Assembly (NCBI GenBank): GCA_020310875.1
Contig: CM035423.1
Location: 118,036,989-118,100,988 of the forward strand
Direction: 5' to 3'
DNA length: 64,000 bases
DNA from: Ceratopteris richardii
Lineage: Eukaryota > Streptophyta > Polypodiopsida > Polypodiales > Pteridaceae
Under the pieces are notes generated by a model that worked only from the letters and a program-made list of their open reading frames with translations, was not told the DNA's origin and ran no database searches. A program made the position numbers and the translations under genes. Of the stretch, positions 24,134 through 35,309 are shown in pieces. Every line of letters begins with the position of its first letter. Positions within the stretch are counted from its first letter, which is position 1.

Positions 24134-24739
24134 TGTTGGAACATCAAGCTTACACTATGCTTGAGGTGGAATTGATCTACATCAAAGGCTATCACATCCA
24201 AATAATATCCATTGGAGAGTTATTTTATTTATACTCACTTATTGTACTTTTTTAAAAAAGACTTTTCATGGATATTTTACCATTGTAAAAGCTTTGAACT
24301 TTACACATGTAAAGGTAGAAAGATAGAGCCCAAATCCCACGAATTTGTGGTGGTTGAGTTGCATTCAATCAAGCAATCAATCACCTAAAAGTAGATCAAA
24401 CTAGATCTTCACATTGAAGCCTATGTGTATTACTCCCATAAAAGGATTTTTTCTAATTGTAATCACGCTGGTCGCTATGGGCATTTGACGTTCATTGTCT
24501 CTTCCATAAATAGTAAGTTTTTTGAGCTAGTCGACATGCGAACCTATCTGTTTTGTATCGACTCATTCTCCTTGATGCTCCAAAGTACATAGCACATTTC
24601 TTTGCACTTATGGCATGAATGTAAGGTCTATTTGAGTCTCCATAAGCTCAAGGGCTGGTCTTGTGTCAGTTGGCTGGACCAAACTTCATCGCTTCAAAAC
24701 ACATATTCTACCTCCTATAAGCTTTTCCAAGTTCTTTCA
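24134..24739 (+). mobile_element. Solo LTR of the copia B family
   Basis: It begins TGTTGGAACATCAAGC and ends CCAAGTTCTTTCA, with a perfect 5-bp duplication TTGCT at 24129-24133 and 24740-24744. It aligns with the B LTR at 34597-35309 from end to end (606 against 713 bp, the difference being a deletion in the middle). It lies in the linker between integrase and RT of copia A, in the opposite orientation. A solo LTR forms when the two LTRs of an inserted element recombine and delete the interior. Confidence 0.93.
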
Positions 24740-25096
24740 TTGCTATCCATGTCTATCACAGGATTGTGCCCATCATGCTTTTCCTCCATGTGCCTTTGAT
24801 TCTTCTAGAGCTTTCTTCACTTCTAGTAGGCTTGCTTCTCAATCTCCCCTTCCATGGAGATGTGTGGCTGCCCTCTAATGTTGTTCTTGAAGTTGAAGGA
24901 CCAGAAAGATCCACACTTTCTTGGTCTTCTACATGTCTCCTCTAAGCATCATGTATGTCTTCAACCTACAATGAATCGTTCACACCATACCATGGTAGCA
25001 GTCCATCAAAGATAACATTTGTAGATACTCTCAGCTCTTTAGTTTTAGGATCACAACATCTAAAACCCTTTGCTCACTTGAATACCCAATAGAAAT

Positions 25097-26095
25097 TCAT
25101 CGATCATCTTTTGCATCAAGTTTATGCCTCAATTCGAAAGGCATGTGCACATACCATACACAACCAAAAATCTTGAGGTGATATAGATCTAATTGTTTAT
25201 TGCACCATGCTTTATTCGGACTTAAAGCATGTGCACCTAAAGTGGGGCATCTATTCATGATGTAGATTGTTGTACTTGCTATGTCTGCCCAAAAGCAGCT
25301 AGGCATATTCATCTTGTTGAGAATTGATCTTTCCACTTCAGCTATGTGTCTATTTTTCTTCTTTGCAATCTCATTTGGCTGAGGTGTATAATTGCATGTA
25401 TATTGTCTTTTGATGCCATTATAACTTAAAAATTCCAAAAATTCTTTCCCCCTCCATTGGATCTTAGAATATTTATGTACCTACCCATTTCCTTTTCAAC
25501 AAGTGGTTTGAAAACTTTAAAGTGACAAAAAACTTCTGCATTTGACTTCATACAATACAACCATGTCATTTTGGTATGATAAAAAATGAAGATAACAAAG
25601 TACCAATTGCCTCCCAATGAGGGCTCTTTGGTCGGTCCCCATATATTAGTGTGAATGAGGTCCAATGAAAATCTGCTTCTTCGTGTAATCTTCTTGAATG
25701 GAAGCCTTGCTTGCTTCCCGAATTGACATGCTTCACACACGTGTTGCATACTTTCATAGTGAAAATTTGGAAGACCAATTATCACTTCTCTCCTTTTCAT
25801 ATCCTTTAGCTTTTGTTTATGTGGCCAATCCTCTTGTGCCAAAAATCCACCTGAGCTACTTGCTTGCTACCAACCGTCAAATAGACTGTATGTGATGAGG
25901 GTGCTTTTATCTCCATGGTGAATAGCATTCCTTCCTTCTTTCCTTTAGCTATCAGCTTGTAGCCTTGCTTTGGATCTTCCACAAAACATCCTTCGTTGTT
26001 GAACATGACTACATACCCTCTTTCAACCGTTTTTCCAATCGATACTAAATTCTTTGTGATTGTTGGTACATGTAACACATCATTAAGACACATTG
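25097..26095 (-). pseudogene. Copia A protease end and integrase relic
   Basis: Minus-strand reading gives LHVPTITKNLVSIGKTVERG, the FWHKRIGHINKS zinc-binding pre-integrase motif, CEACQFGKQARLPF, then DLIHTNIWGPTKEPS where the first catalytic Asp (HTD) has become Asn. The FIDDYT segment has become FIFYHT, losing the second Asp. Later come QYTCNYTPQPNEIAKKKNR and HLKIFGCVWYVHMP at the integrase end. A frameshift sits near 25430. It would insert the cDNA into the genome, but two of three catalytic acidic residues are lost. Confidence 0.9.
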
Positions 26096-27170
26096 CATTT
26101 TAATTTTCATCCAAAGGAACATCACCTATGTGTGTGATCCTATACTTGGTGTCATCCACTATTTCCCTATTGTAGCTCATGTGATTTGAACATCCACTAT
26201 TGATGTACCATGTGGTATCTATGACCTCTCTCCTACCATTTCTTTGCATTATTGCTAAGAGATTATCATTCTCTAATGTATTTTAAGTATTTTAATATTT
26301 AGCATAATTCTTTTTGTATCCTCCTTGGTTTTCCTTTGAGTAACAATCCCTAGCAAAGTGGCCTGACTTGCCATAGTTATAGCATTCCTTTGTGTAGTCC
26401 CTTCCTTGATATCAACCTTCTCTTCCTCTCGCTCTTCCTCTCTGCCTTGCTCCATAGCTTTGACTCGCACCATCTTGATCATTGCTTGATCTTCCTCTAC
26501 CTTTGCATTCTCCATTGTTTCCACCTCTCTGTCCTTTGCCTTTACCTACATAAAAGACTTGGGCTTTATTGCCCTTTGAATGGCCTCCATTGAGGTCCAT
26601 TTCCTCAGTTACCATGAGTGTAAATAACTGCTCAAAGTCTGGTAATGAGTCCCTTACATATACTAAAGTATTGAATGGCCTCCATTTATCATCATCCCTC
26701 AGCTAGTGTATGAGCTACCAAATCATCATCATCGATGGAACTGCCTATTGATCCTAAGGCATCTGCAATCCTTTTTACCTTGAGGATATAATCATTGATG
26801 CTACTATTTGAAGCCTTCCTTAAGCTGTTCAACTCATTCTTGAGTTGAATCTTTTGTGCCTTCATGGAGGTGGAGTACAATCCAAAGACTCCCACACCTT
26901 CTTCGATGAGTCCAAGTCTTGGATATGACCAATAATGATATTAATAATGTTTTGAGATAAGATGAATATGAATCTCCTATCTCTTTCAATCCACTCATTC
27001 ACTTCCTTTCGTTGTGCTTGAGTGAATGGCTTTGCATATTGAGACCTAGGCTCAACTCCACTAACTAATCCCCATAGTCCCTTGCCCATCAAGAAATTGC
27101 TAACCCAAAATCTCTAAGGTTGGTAGTCTCCTTTCTCTAAATTCTCTATTTGGGTAGCATGCTCGGCCAT
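26096..27170 (-). pseudogene. Copia A gag, nucleocapsid and protease active-site relic
   Basis: Starts at ATG 27170 on the minus strand (MAEHATQIENLEKGDYQP), homologous to the gag start of copia C (MANLNAQIEKLEKGTTNL). It continues with KGLWGLVSG, HIQDLDSSKKVWESL and RIADALGSIG, then an Arg/Gly-rich region. The zinc knuckle reads CYNYGKSGHFARDC, the second Cys being replaced by Tyr. The protease site reads WYINSGCSNHM near 26180-26212, with Asn for the catalytic Asp. Stops and frameshifts break it. Gag packages the RNA; here it is only a relic. Confidence 0.9.
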
Positions 27171-27410
27171 TCCTTAAGATTTTATACTTCCAAAGCTTCT
27201 TTTCAGTGTGACGGAGTAGGAAACGTTCAAAATGATTACCTTGTTATAGCTTCCTCCCTTGATATGTATTGACGAGGTTGTTACTAGCTTCAAAATCCAC
27301 TTATGAATACTCATGTAGCTTTTTGGTCTATACAAGTCTATTCTTAAGAGCTTTACCAACTTCAAATAGTTGATTTGACCTCCTTGAAGAGTCACAAATG
27401 CTTCAAAATT

Positions 27411-27421
27411 CTTTGATACCA
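27411..27421 (-). other. Primer-binding site of copia A
   Basis: On the minus strand TGGTATCAAAG begins one base (G) inside the 5' LTR end. It is one change from the initiator-Met tRNA-complementary TGGTATCAGAG of elements B and D. Confidence 0.85.
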
Positions 27422-27422
27422 C

Positions 27423-28117
27423 TTTTGGGGAATGATTCAACACCCCTATGTAGCTTTGGAAGGTTTTAGGCCCGTATAGGTTGTTTTCCATAATGACCCC
27501 AAGTTTCTATTTTCCCTATAATGTACAATCTCTACAAGTTAGACTATATGTCCGTATTGTTGTATGCCTGTGTAGGGACACACCTTCACTATTTACAACC
27601 TCCCTCAGAGATCACTTGGTGTATAGTCACAAAATCTACACTACATTCAAAGGAATCTATAAGAAATCAAACATAAGTAATATCTCTTGAAATGGATACC
27701 GGAAGGAGTTATAACCAAAACAAAATAGTGTTGAAAACTAACTCACTCATTAGAGACATAGTGAGCAATGGCTAACTACAAAGAAGAATAAGTTAACAAA
27801 ATGACTAATTAAGCAAGGGGGCTATGTGTAGAAACTTCCTTACTAACTATACTAACTCTAGGAAGAAATTAAAGGTCATGGTACTTTTTGATGACTTGGA
27901 TTCATACATATATAGGCTATCAAAAAAGTGCTCCTACAATCTTGCAAGAATCTCTCAATCAACCTCTTTACTATCTTTGGTAAGCTTTTATTTAGGAAAG
28001 TGGTTAAGGCTTCTTGATAGCTAAAATTTGTGATATGAAGCCCCTAAATAATAGGTCCACTTGTCATCCATGCCTCCAAAACTTTAGCTATAATTTAGGA
28101 AAATATTCAAAGCACCT
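27423..28117 (-). repeat. 5' LTR of copia A, inner part
   Basis: It aligns with 21508-22150 of the 3' LTR. The end reads CCCCAAAA where the 3' LTR has CCACAACA, so the terminal CA became AA. It breaks off at about 28117, where the truncated LTR of copia B begins. The other part of this LTR is at 35310-35492. Confidence 0.88.
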
Positions 28118-28838
28118 GCTTATAGAAGTCGTAGAGCACTTCAAGGGTCTATATAATGACTTCAAATCACATTTACATTACATGGAAGTAATATACATAC
28201 ACTTGTGACCATCATTGTCTTGCTCCTTCATTTCTCTACATCATCTTCTTCAATACTACTAAACTTGAAGAGGCTACTGCTCTCTCTACAGAGCTTCAAA
28301 TTGGATGCATGAGCATGCATTGGAAATATATTAGTGTCAAGTTTATGTGTATACACTTTCAAAGCATTCGGTCTAGTAGATTGGGAGAAATCCTTGTTTT
28401 TCTATCTCATGGTCTATCTCTACGCATCCCTAAAAAATAGGAGGTACCACTATTAAGTGTCAAGTTCATTTCAATAGCATATTTTGCTTGTTTCGTGTAC
28501 TCTTGTGCATTCTCTACACTCAACCCTATGTTTATCATTCTTCCAAAATTATTTTTCCCAATTGTATCATGTTAGCTGCTATGAGCATTTGAAGTTGATT
28601 GTTTCATCCAAACATAATAAGTTTTTTGAGCTAGTCATTGTGCAAACCTATCTTTCTTGTATTTTCTTCTTGATGCTCCAAATTACATAGTGCATTTTAT
28701 TACACTTTTCACATGCCTATAAGGTGTATTTGAGTCTTCATGAGCTCAAGGGTTGGTCTTCTATTGGCTTTGTAGACTGAACTTTGTTGCTTCACAACTC
28801 ACTCTTCTACCTCCTACAAGATTCTCCAAGTTCTTTTA
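28118..28838 (+). repeat. 5' LTR of copia B, 5'-truncated
   Basis: It matches the 3' LTR (34597-35309) from about its middle onwards (CACTTCAAGRSTCTATATAA is shared). It carries an internal stretch near 28200-28400 not aligned with the 3' LTR. The end reads TTCTTTTA, where the 3' LTR and the solo LTR have TTCTTTCA, so the terminal CA has become TA. Confidence 0.85.
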
Positions 28839-28839
28839 G

Positions 28840-28851
28840 TGGTATCAGAGC
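28840..28851 (+). other. Primer-binding site of copia B
   Basis: TGGTATCAGAGC, complementary to the 3' end of plant initiator-Met tRNA, one base inside the LTR end. Confidence 0.93.
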
Positions 28852-28860
28852 TAGATCAAG

Positions 28861-29870
28861 ATGGGTGATGGCTTTCCCCCAATGATTGTGAATCTTGATA
28901 AAAAAAACTATGTAGCTTGTTAAATCATAATGAAGGCATATTTGCAAGCAAGAAATCTTTCTCAAAATGTAGTAGGTGATGAAGCTATGCCTATTCCAAG
29001 ATCCAAAGGAGGACCTACACAAGAGGAGACAGATAGGCTCCCATTTTGGTGTGCAAGGGATGCTCAAGCAAGGTCACACATACTAAACTCTATTTTTGAA
29101 TTTCTCCTACCACATATTAGAGGATGCAAGACATCTCAAGAGACATGGGATGTCCTAGAGACTTTCTTTTTTGCTAGTACCAAAGCAAGAAAGAATTATA
29201 TTCTTTGGAATGAGTTCAACCAGATGAAGAATAAACTTAAACAAACCATCACAAAGTTTGTTAGAAAGGTCAAGGACGTTGCCAATCAATTTCCATCCAT
29301 TGGAGATCTTATTGAAGAAGAGGTCATCATGAGGCAAATTCTCAATGGGATAAGAGTGATAAGAAATGGTAGTCTTTCACCACATCTTATGATCTCATCA
29401 TGGATGTGCAAACTCCAAACTTCAACATCTTTCTTGGAAAAATCTTCAATCAAGAGGCTAACAATAGCATAAAGAAAGGTAACTCCTATCACGGTAATTC
29501 AACTAGTGCTCTATATGTAGATAAGAGGGACAAGAATTTGAAAGGCAAGAAGATGAAGAGGAGATTTCCCAAGCCAACTTCGAAGGCAAGAGAAAGTGGA
29601 ATGGGAAGAAGAAAGGTCCAAAGCATGACAAAGCCAAAGGTTAGAATGTTCAACCTTGTGCCACCTGTGATAAGACCAACCACACCATTAAAAATTTTTG
29701 ATTCAATGGGAAGTCCCAGAAAGGAAGTGGAAGAGGTGGATATGGCAACAATAGAGGCAAAGATGGACTCAAATTCAACAATAACAATAGAGGCCATAAT
29801 AGAAGGGACTGCAACAATTATTTAGAAGATCAACCACATGAAGACTCATTTCTTCTAATGAATCTAAGCC
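28861..29870 (+). pseudogene. Copia B gag relic
   Basis: Starts at ATG 28861 (MGDGFPPMIVNLDKKNY), ten bases after the primer-binding site, and continues MKAYLQARNL, HIRGCKTSQETWDVLETFF and KFVRKVKDVANQFPSIGDLI. It is closely related to the gag of copia D (MKAYLQGRNL, HVKGCTTSRETWNALASFF), a UBN2-type copia gag. A stop follows early (28921-28923), a frameshift occurs near 29380-29400, and the basic and zinc-knuckle regions (29500-29830) are broken up. It is too damaged to make a capsid protein. Confidence 0.88.
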
Positions 29871-30261
29871 ACAAAGAAGGTAAAGAAGATGATATTTTTT
29901 TCTACATAGGTTCATGATGTTTAAATCATGTTGCAAGCAACATTGCTCTTCTATCTGATTTAGGAAACTCAAAGCATAGACATGAAGTTCAAACAAGGGA
30001 TGACACAAACCATAATGTGGAGAAGATTGGTAATGTCAAATCTTCCAATGGCAAGACATACATTTTGAGTAAGGTTCTCTATGTACCCACTATCACTAAA
30101 AACCTAATAAGTATAGGACACATAGTTGAAAAAGGCTTGCAAGTTAGGTTCCCCCAACATGGAGCTTTTGTGGATAATCCATGTCAAGGCTTCAAGAAGA
30201 TAGCCAAAGGTGAGAAGCATGGTAGGGCCTTTATCTTTTAAGTAGGAGAAACTAGGAACAT
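29871..30261 (+). pseudogene. Copia B protease relic
   Basis: The frame reads DIFFYIGS near the place of the protease motif (YIDSGC in copia), so the catalytic Asp is Gly and a stop follows. Downstream are VEKIGNVKSSNGKTY, VLYVPTITKNLISIGHIVEK and GFKKIAKGEKHG, typical of the segment between protease and integrase in this lineage. TAA at 30239-30241 ends the frame just before the duplicated block. Confidence 0.85.
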
Positions 30262-32048
30262 AGCTCTATTCACTTTTGGGTCTCAAAACCTAAGTGAGCT
30301 TGAAGTGTGGCATAAGAGACTTGCTCATGTGGATGAAAGAACCCTGAAGGATATATGCAAGGATCAAAGTGTTCTAGGATTGCCAAACATATCAAGGCAA
30401 CACATGATCAATAGATGTGATGCATGTTACATTGGGAAGGCACAAAGACAACCATTCAACCACAAAGGCTACATCCACAAAAATGTATTGGACTTAGTAC
30501 ATATAGATGTATGGGGCAAAGTCAAGAACCTTCATTGGCAAGATCAAGGTATTATGTTTCATTTGTTGATGACCATAGTAGATGGACTATTCTATACTTT
30601 ATCCAGAGTAAGAATGAAGTGTTTGATTGGTTCCAAAAGTATCCAGCACATGTGGAGAATCATACAAGTAGGTCACTCAAGAAGCTCAAATCGGATGGAG
30701 GGGGAGAATACTTCTCCAAATATTTTCATGAGTTCTTGCAGGATAAAGGTATCAAAAGGGAAGTGACTACTAGGTACTCTCCTCAACTAAATGGAATTGC
30801 AAAGAGAAGAAACTAGAAATTGGTTGGATTAGCCAGAACAATGCTTGAAGAGAAGATTTACCACATTATCTATGGGAAGAGGCTACTTCAACTACTGTGT
30901 ACCTTGTCAATAGATTACCATTCAAATCCACTCCAAGGTAATACTCCTTATGAAGCATGGCATGGTAGAAAAACTAGTCTTGGACATTGCAAGGTTTTTG
31001 GTTGTTTAGCTTATGTTCATGTACCATAAAAAATAAGAAGTAAGATAGATGAAAGGGCAACAAAGGGAGTGTTTATTGGGTATGACTCAACTCAGATGGG
31101 TTATAGGTTCTATAATCCTTCAACCAAAATATTCACTACAAGTAGAGATGTTTTGTTTGAAGAACACAAGCCTTGGTATGATGAAGACAAGCAAAAGGTA
31201 ACTATAACATATGATCTTGATTCTAATTCATATCAATGAGGAAGCAAACATGATACAGAAGTCGAGGATCCAAGAAGTGCTACAGATGATGACCAAGATG
31301 AAAGGGAAAAGGATTACAAACTATGGAAGTCAAAAGGCAAAGCAAAGATGTAGGAGTGTGGAGAGTGCTCTAAGCAAGCTTTGAGCAGATTACTAAGAGA
31401 GAAGAAACAACTAGAAAGGTATGAATATGATCCCACATTTAATACAAACATTCAATCTACTTGGAAAAAGACTCAATTTTAGAAGAACCCTCAACCTATG
31501 AGGAGGCAAAGGGAAACCCTCATCGGGAAAAGGCCATGAAAAAAGAAATAGATGGATTGAAGGAGATAGAAACTTGAGATTCGGTTCCAATCTCACCCAA
31601 TCAAAAGGTAATTGGTTGTAGATGGGTATATAAAGTTAAAAGAAACTCAAATGGATGAATTTGAAGGTACAAGGCAAGATTAGCTGCCAAAGGATGCTCA
31701 CAAACCCATGGTATAGACTATGAGGAAACATTGTCACCAATTGGAAAGATGACTACAATCATAACATTGACAAGTTTAGTTGTTGCAAGAAATTGGAGAC
31801 TCCTCCAACTTGATGTAAAAAATGCATTTCTAAATGTCAGATAAGTGAAGAGGTATACATGTCACAACCTCCAGGTTTTGAAAACCCTAATCATACATCT
31901 TATGTTTGCATACTTAAGAAAGCATTGTATGGATTGAAACAAGATCCTAGAGCTTGGAATTATAGGTTACTTACATACCTTCAAGACCAAGCATTCAAAC
32001 CTAGCAACTCAAATCCTCTGTATTCATCAAAAGGGATCATATGAGGTT
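30262..32048 (+). pseudogene. Copia B integrase and RT start, duplicate copy 1
   Basis: VWHKRLAHVDERTLKDICKD and CDACYIGKAQRQPF form the zinc-binding and pre-integrase part. LVHIDVWG keeps the first integrase Asp, and after a frameshift near 30515 YYVSFVDDHSRWTI keeps the second. SDGGGEYFSKYFHEFL follows, then TRYSPQLNGIAKRRN and a stop at 30814-30816. The integrase end reads GHCKVFGCLAYVHVP and then another stop. RT starts near 31605 with GCRWVYKVKRNSNG and reaches SYVCILKKALYGLKQDPRAW before the duplication joint at about 32045-32056. Confidence 0.92.
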
Positions 32049-32085
32049 ATCTATGTATTCACTTTTGGGTCTCAAAACCTAAGTG

Positions 32086-33909
32086 AGCTCTATTCACTTT
32101 TGGGTCTCAAAACCTAAGTGAGCTTGAAGTATGGCATAAGAGACTTGCTCATGTGGATGAAAGAACCCTGAAGGATATATGCAGGGATCAAAGTGTTCTA
32201 GGATTGCCAAACATATCAAGGCAACACATGATCAATAGATGTGATGCATGTTACATTGGGAAGGCACAAAGACAACCATTCAACCACAAAGGCTACATCC
32301 ACAAAAATGTATTGGACTTAGTACATATAGATGTATGGGGCAAAGTCAAGAACCTTCATTGGCAAGATCAAGGTATTATGTTTCATTCGTTGATGACCAT
32401 AGTAGATGGACTATTCTAAACTTTATCTAGAGTAAGAATGAAGTGTTTGATTGGTTCCAAAAGTATCTAGCACATGTGGAGAATCATACAAGTAGGTCAC
32501 TCAAGAAGCTCAAATCGGATGGAGGGGGAGAATACTTCTCCAAATATTTTCATGAGTTCTTGCAGGATAAAGGTATCAAAAGGGAAGTGACTACTAGGTA
32601 CTCTCCTCAACTAAATGGAATTGCAAAGAGAAGAAACTAGAAATTGGTTGGATTAGCCAGAACAATGCTTGAAGAGAAGATTTGCCACATTATCTATGGG
32701 AAGAGGCTACTTCAACTACTGTGTACCTTGTCAATAGACTACCATTCAAATCCACTCCAAGGTAATACTCCTTATGAAGCATGGCATGGTAGAAAAACTA
32801 GTCTTGGACATTGCAAGGTTTTTGGTTGTTTAGCTTATGTTCATGTACCATAAAAAATAAGAAGTAAGATAGATGAAAGGGCAACAAAGGGAGTGTTTAT
32901 TGGGTATGACTCAACTCAGATGGGTTATAGGTTCTATAATCCTTCAACCAAAATATTCACTACAAGTAGAGATGTTTTGTTTGAAGAACACAAGCCTTGG
33001 TATGATGAAGACAAGCAAAAGGTAACTATAACATATGATCTTGATTCTAATTCATATCAATGAGGAAGCAAACATGATACAGAAGTCGAGGATCCAAGAA
33101 GTGCTATAGATGATGACCAAGATGAAAGGGAAAAGGATTACAAACTATGGAAGTCAAAAGGCAAAGCAAAGATGTAGGAGTGTGGAGAGTGCTCTAAGCA
33201 AGCTTTGAGAAGATCACTAAGAGAGAAGAAACAACTAGAAAGGTATGAATATGATTCCACATTTAATACAAACATTCAATCTACTTGGAAAAAGACTCAA
33301 TTTTAGAAGAACCCTCAACCTATGAGGAGGCAAAGGGAAACCCTCATTGGGAAAAGGCCATGAAAGAAGAAATAGATGGATTGAAGGAGATAGAAACTTG
33401 AGATTCGGTTCCAATCTCACCCAATCAAAAGGTAATTGGTTGTAGATGGGTATATAAAGTTAAAAGAAACTCAAATGGATGAATTTGAAGGTACAAGGCA
33501 AGATAAGCTGCCAAAGGATGCTCACAAACCCATGGTATAGACTATGAGGAAACATTGTCACCAATTGGAAAGATGACTACAATCATAACATTGACAAGTT
33601 TAGTTGTTGCAAGAAATTGGAGACTCCTTGAACTTGATGTAAAAAATGCATTTCTAAGTGTCCAATAAGTGAAGAGGTATACATGTCACAACCTCCAGGT
33701 TTTGAAAACCCTAATCATACATCTTATGTTTGCATACTTAAGAAAGCATTGTATGGATTGAAACAAGATCCTAGAGCTTGGAATTATAGGTTACTTACAT
33801 ACCTTCAAGACCAAGCATTCAGACCTAGCAACTCAAATCCTCTGTATTCATCAAAAGGGATCAAAATGAGGTTATCTATCTATGTCTATATGTAGATGAC
33901 ATAATTATG
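32086..33909 (+). pseudogene. Copia B integrase and RT start, duplicate copy 2
   Basis: It repeats copy 1 with a few substitutions (for example KYLAHV for KYPAHV and ICRDQS for ICKDQS) and the same frameshift and stops. Unlike copy 1 it continues into the RT active site, with YVDD at 33889-33900 (LCLYVDDIIMTGDD). The usual TGA and TAG interruptions before it make it non-functional. Confidence 0.92.
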
Positions 33910-34563
33910 ACAGGTGATGATCTAAATGACATTCAAAGGAAAAAGGGACACATGTAAAAGGAGTTCAAAACTAGTGATTTAAATGAGCTCACATTCTTCC
34001 TAGGTATGCATGTCATATAGATGAAGGAATGTATTTGACTCAGAGGAGATACATTCAGGATCTACTTGTTAAGTTCAAAATGGAGAACACTAAACCTGTA
34101 GGTACATTAAACCTTACTCTTCATGTCTAGCTATCAAAATCTATCCAAATGCAGATTGAGTACGAGCTAAGGATGATAGAAGAAGTACCTCTAGTTACTT
34201 AGCATTTGCAGGTTCAGAGCTAGTGTCATCGAGTTATAAGAAGCAACAAACAATTGCTTTATCATTTACTGAAGCAGAGTACAGACAGAATTGTATATAG
34301 ATTTGGGACTTATGAGTTTCAAACCTCACATTTTATGGAGCTAATGTAAGTTCCATGCATCTAGCCACAAAGGCTATTTTCCATGCAAGAACCAAACACA
34401 TAGAGGTTCATTACCACTTCATTAGGGAGAAGCTCATGGCAAAGGAGATTGATATCTTTTGTTCCAACTGAAATCAAGTAGCACATATGATGCCAAAGGC
34501 ACTTGATGGAATAAAGGTTTGCAGATTTAAATCAATGGGAGGTATTCAACCTATTAGAGAATA
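33910..34563 (+). pseudogene. Copia B RT end and RNase H relic
   Basis: The frame wanders through KEFKTSDLNELTFFLGMHV, then after an internal deletion (about 34090-34150) reads KDDRRSTSSYLAFAGSELVS and QTIALSFTEAEYR. Another deletion follows, then FHARTKHIEVHYHFIREKL near the end. A TGA replaces the Trp expected in the ADW motif. RNase H would remove the RNA template; this copy is dead. Confidence 0.88.
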
Positions 34564-34584
34564 AAGACTCAAGCATACTTTGGA

Positions 34585-34595
34585 TTGAGGGGGAC
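34585..34595 (+). other. Polypurine tract of copia B
   Basis: TTGAGGGGGAC just before the 3' LTR, as in A, D and F. Confidence 0.85.
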
Positions 34596-34596
34596 T

Positions 34597-35309
34597 TTTT
34601 GGAACATCACGCTTACACTATGCTTGAAGTGGATTCAATCTACATCAAAAATCTATCATTTGAATTATGTCCAAATATCCATTGAAGCATTCTTTTATTT
34701 ATGCTTATTTGTTGTATTAAAAAAAAGAATATTTTTATGGATCATTTACAATTGTAAAATCCTCAAGATTTACACATATTAAAGGAGAAAAAGAGAGCTC
34801 AAATTTCATGAATTTGAGTCAGTTGAGCTTGGCAATCAATCAATCAATCACCTAAAAGTAGATCAAATTAGATCTTCACTTTTCCTAGATTGTAGGAAAG
34901 TGAATTGATTCTCTTCAACAACCTTTACCACCTTCATTTGAATTTAAAATACCTTGTAGAACTCATGGAACACTTCAAGACTCTATATAAAGACTTCAAA
35001 TCATTCCTCCAGAATGAGGTTTTCCAATTATAATCATGTTGGATTCTATGAGCATTTGAAGTTGATTTTTTCATCCAAAGATAGCAAGTTTTTTGAGCTA
35101 CTCAATGTGTAAACCTATGTGTCTTGTATCGACTCTTTATCCTTGATACTCCAACGTACATAGTGAATTTTTGCACTTATTCCATGCCTATAAGGTCTAT
35201 TTGAGTCTCCATAAGCTCAAGTGCTGATCTTGTGCTATTTGGTTGGACCGAACTTTGTCGCTTTGCAACTCACTCTTCTAACTCCTACAAGCTTCTCCAA
35301 GTTCTTTCA
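34597..35309 (+). repeat. 3' LTR of copia B
   Basis: It starts TTTTGGAACATCACGC (the family start is TGTTGGAACATC, as in the solo LTR) and ends CCAAGTTCTTTCA. A TATA-like CTCTATATAAAG lies at about 34980-34991, also present in the 5' LTR. It is followed directly by the remaining part of the A-family LTR. Confidence 0.9.

Larger units (their letters stand above)
30262..33909 (+). repeat. 1,824-bp tandem duplication within copia B pol
   Basis: Copy 1 is 30262-32085 and copy 2 is 32086-33909. The offset is exactly 1,824 bases at all landmarks I checked (30329/32153, 30820/32644, 31411/33235, 31859/33683), so there is no length change over about 1.6 kb, with only scattered substitutions. At the joint a 38-base block beginning TATTCACTTTTGGGTCTC is itself repeated (32056 and 32091). 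Both copies share the same frameshift and stops. Confidence 0.95.
28118..35309 (+). mobile_element. Copia B nested in the 5' LTR of copia A
   Basis: A Ty1/copia element on the plus strand: 5' LTR (5'-truncated) 28118-28838, primer-binding site, gag, protease, integrase, RT and RNase H, polypurine tract and 3' LTR 34597-35309. The sequences on both sides are the two parts of one A-family LTR, so B inserted there. An A-LTR piece and the start of B's own 5' LTR were later lost at the left junction, so no duplication is left there. A 1,824-bp tandem duplication enlarges its pol. All frames are broken. Confidence 0.9.
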
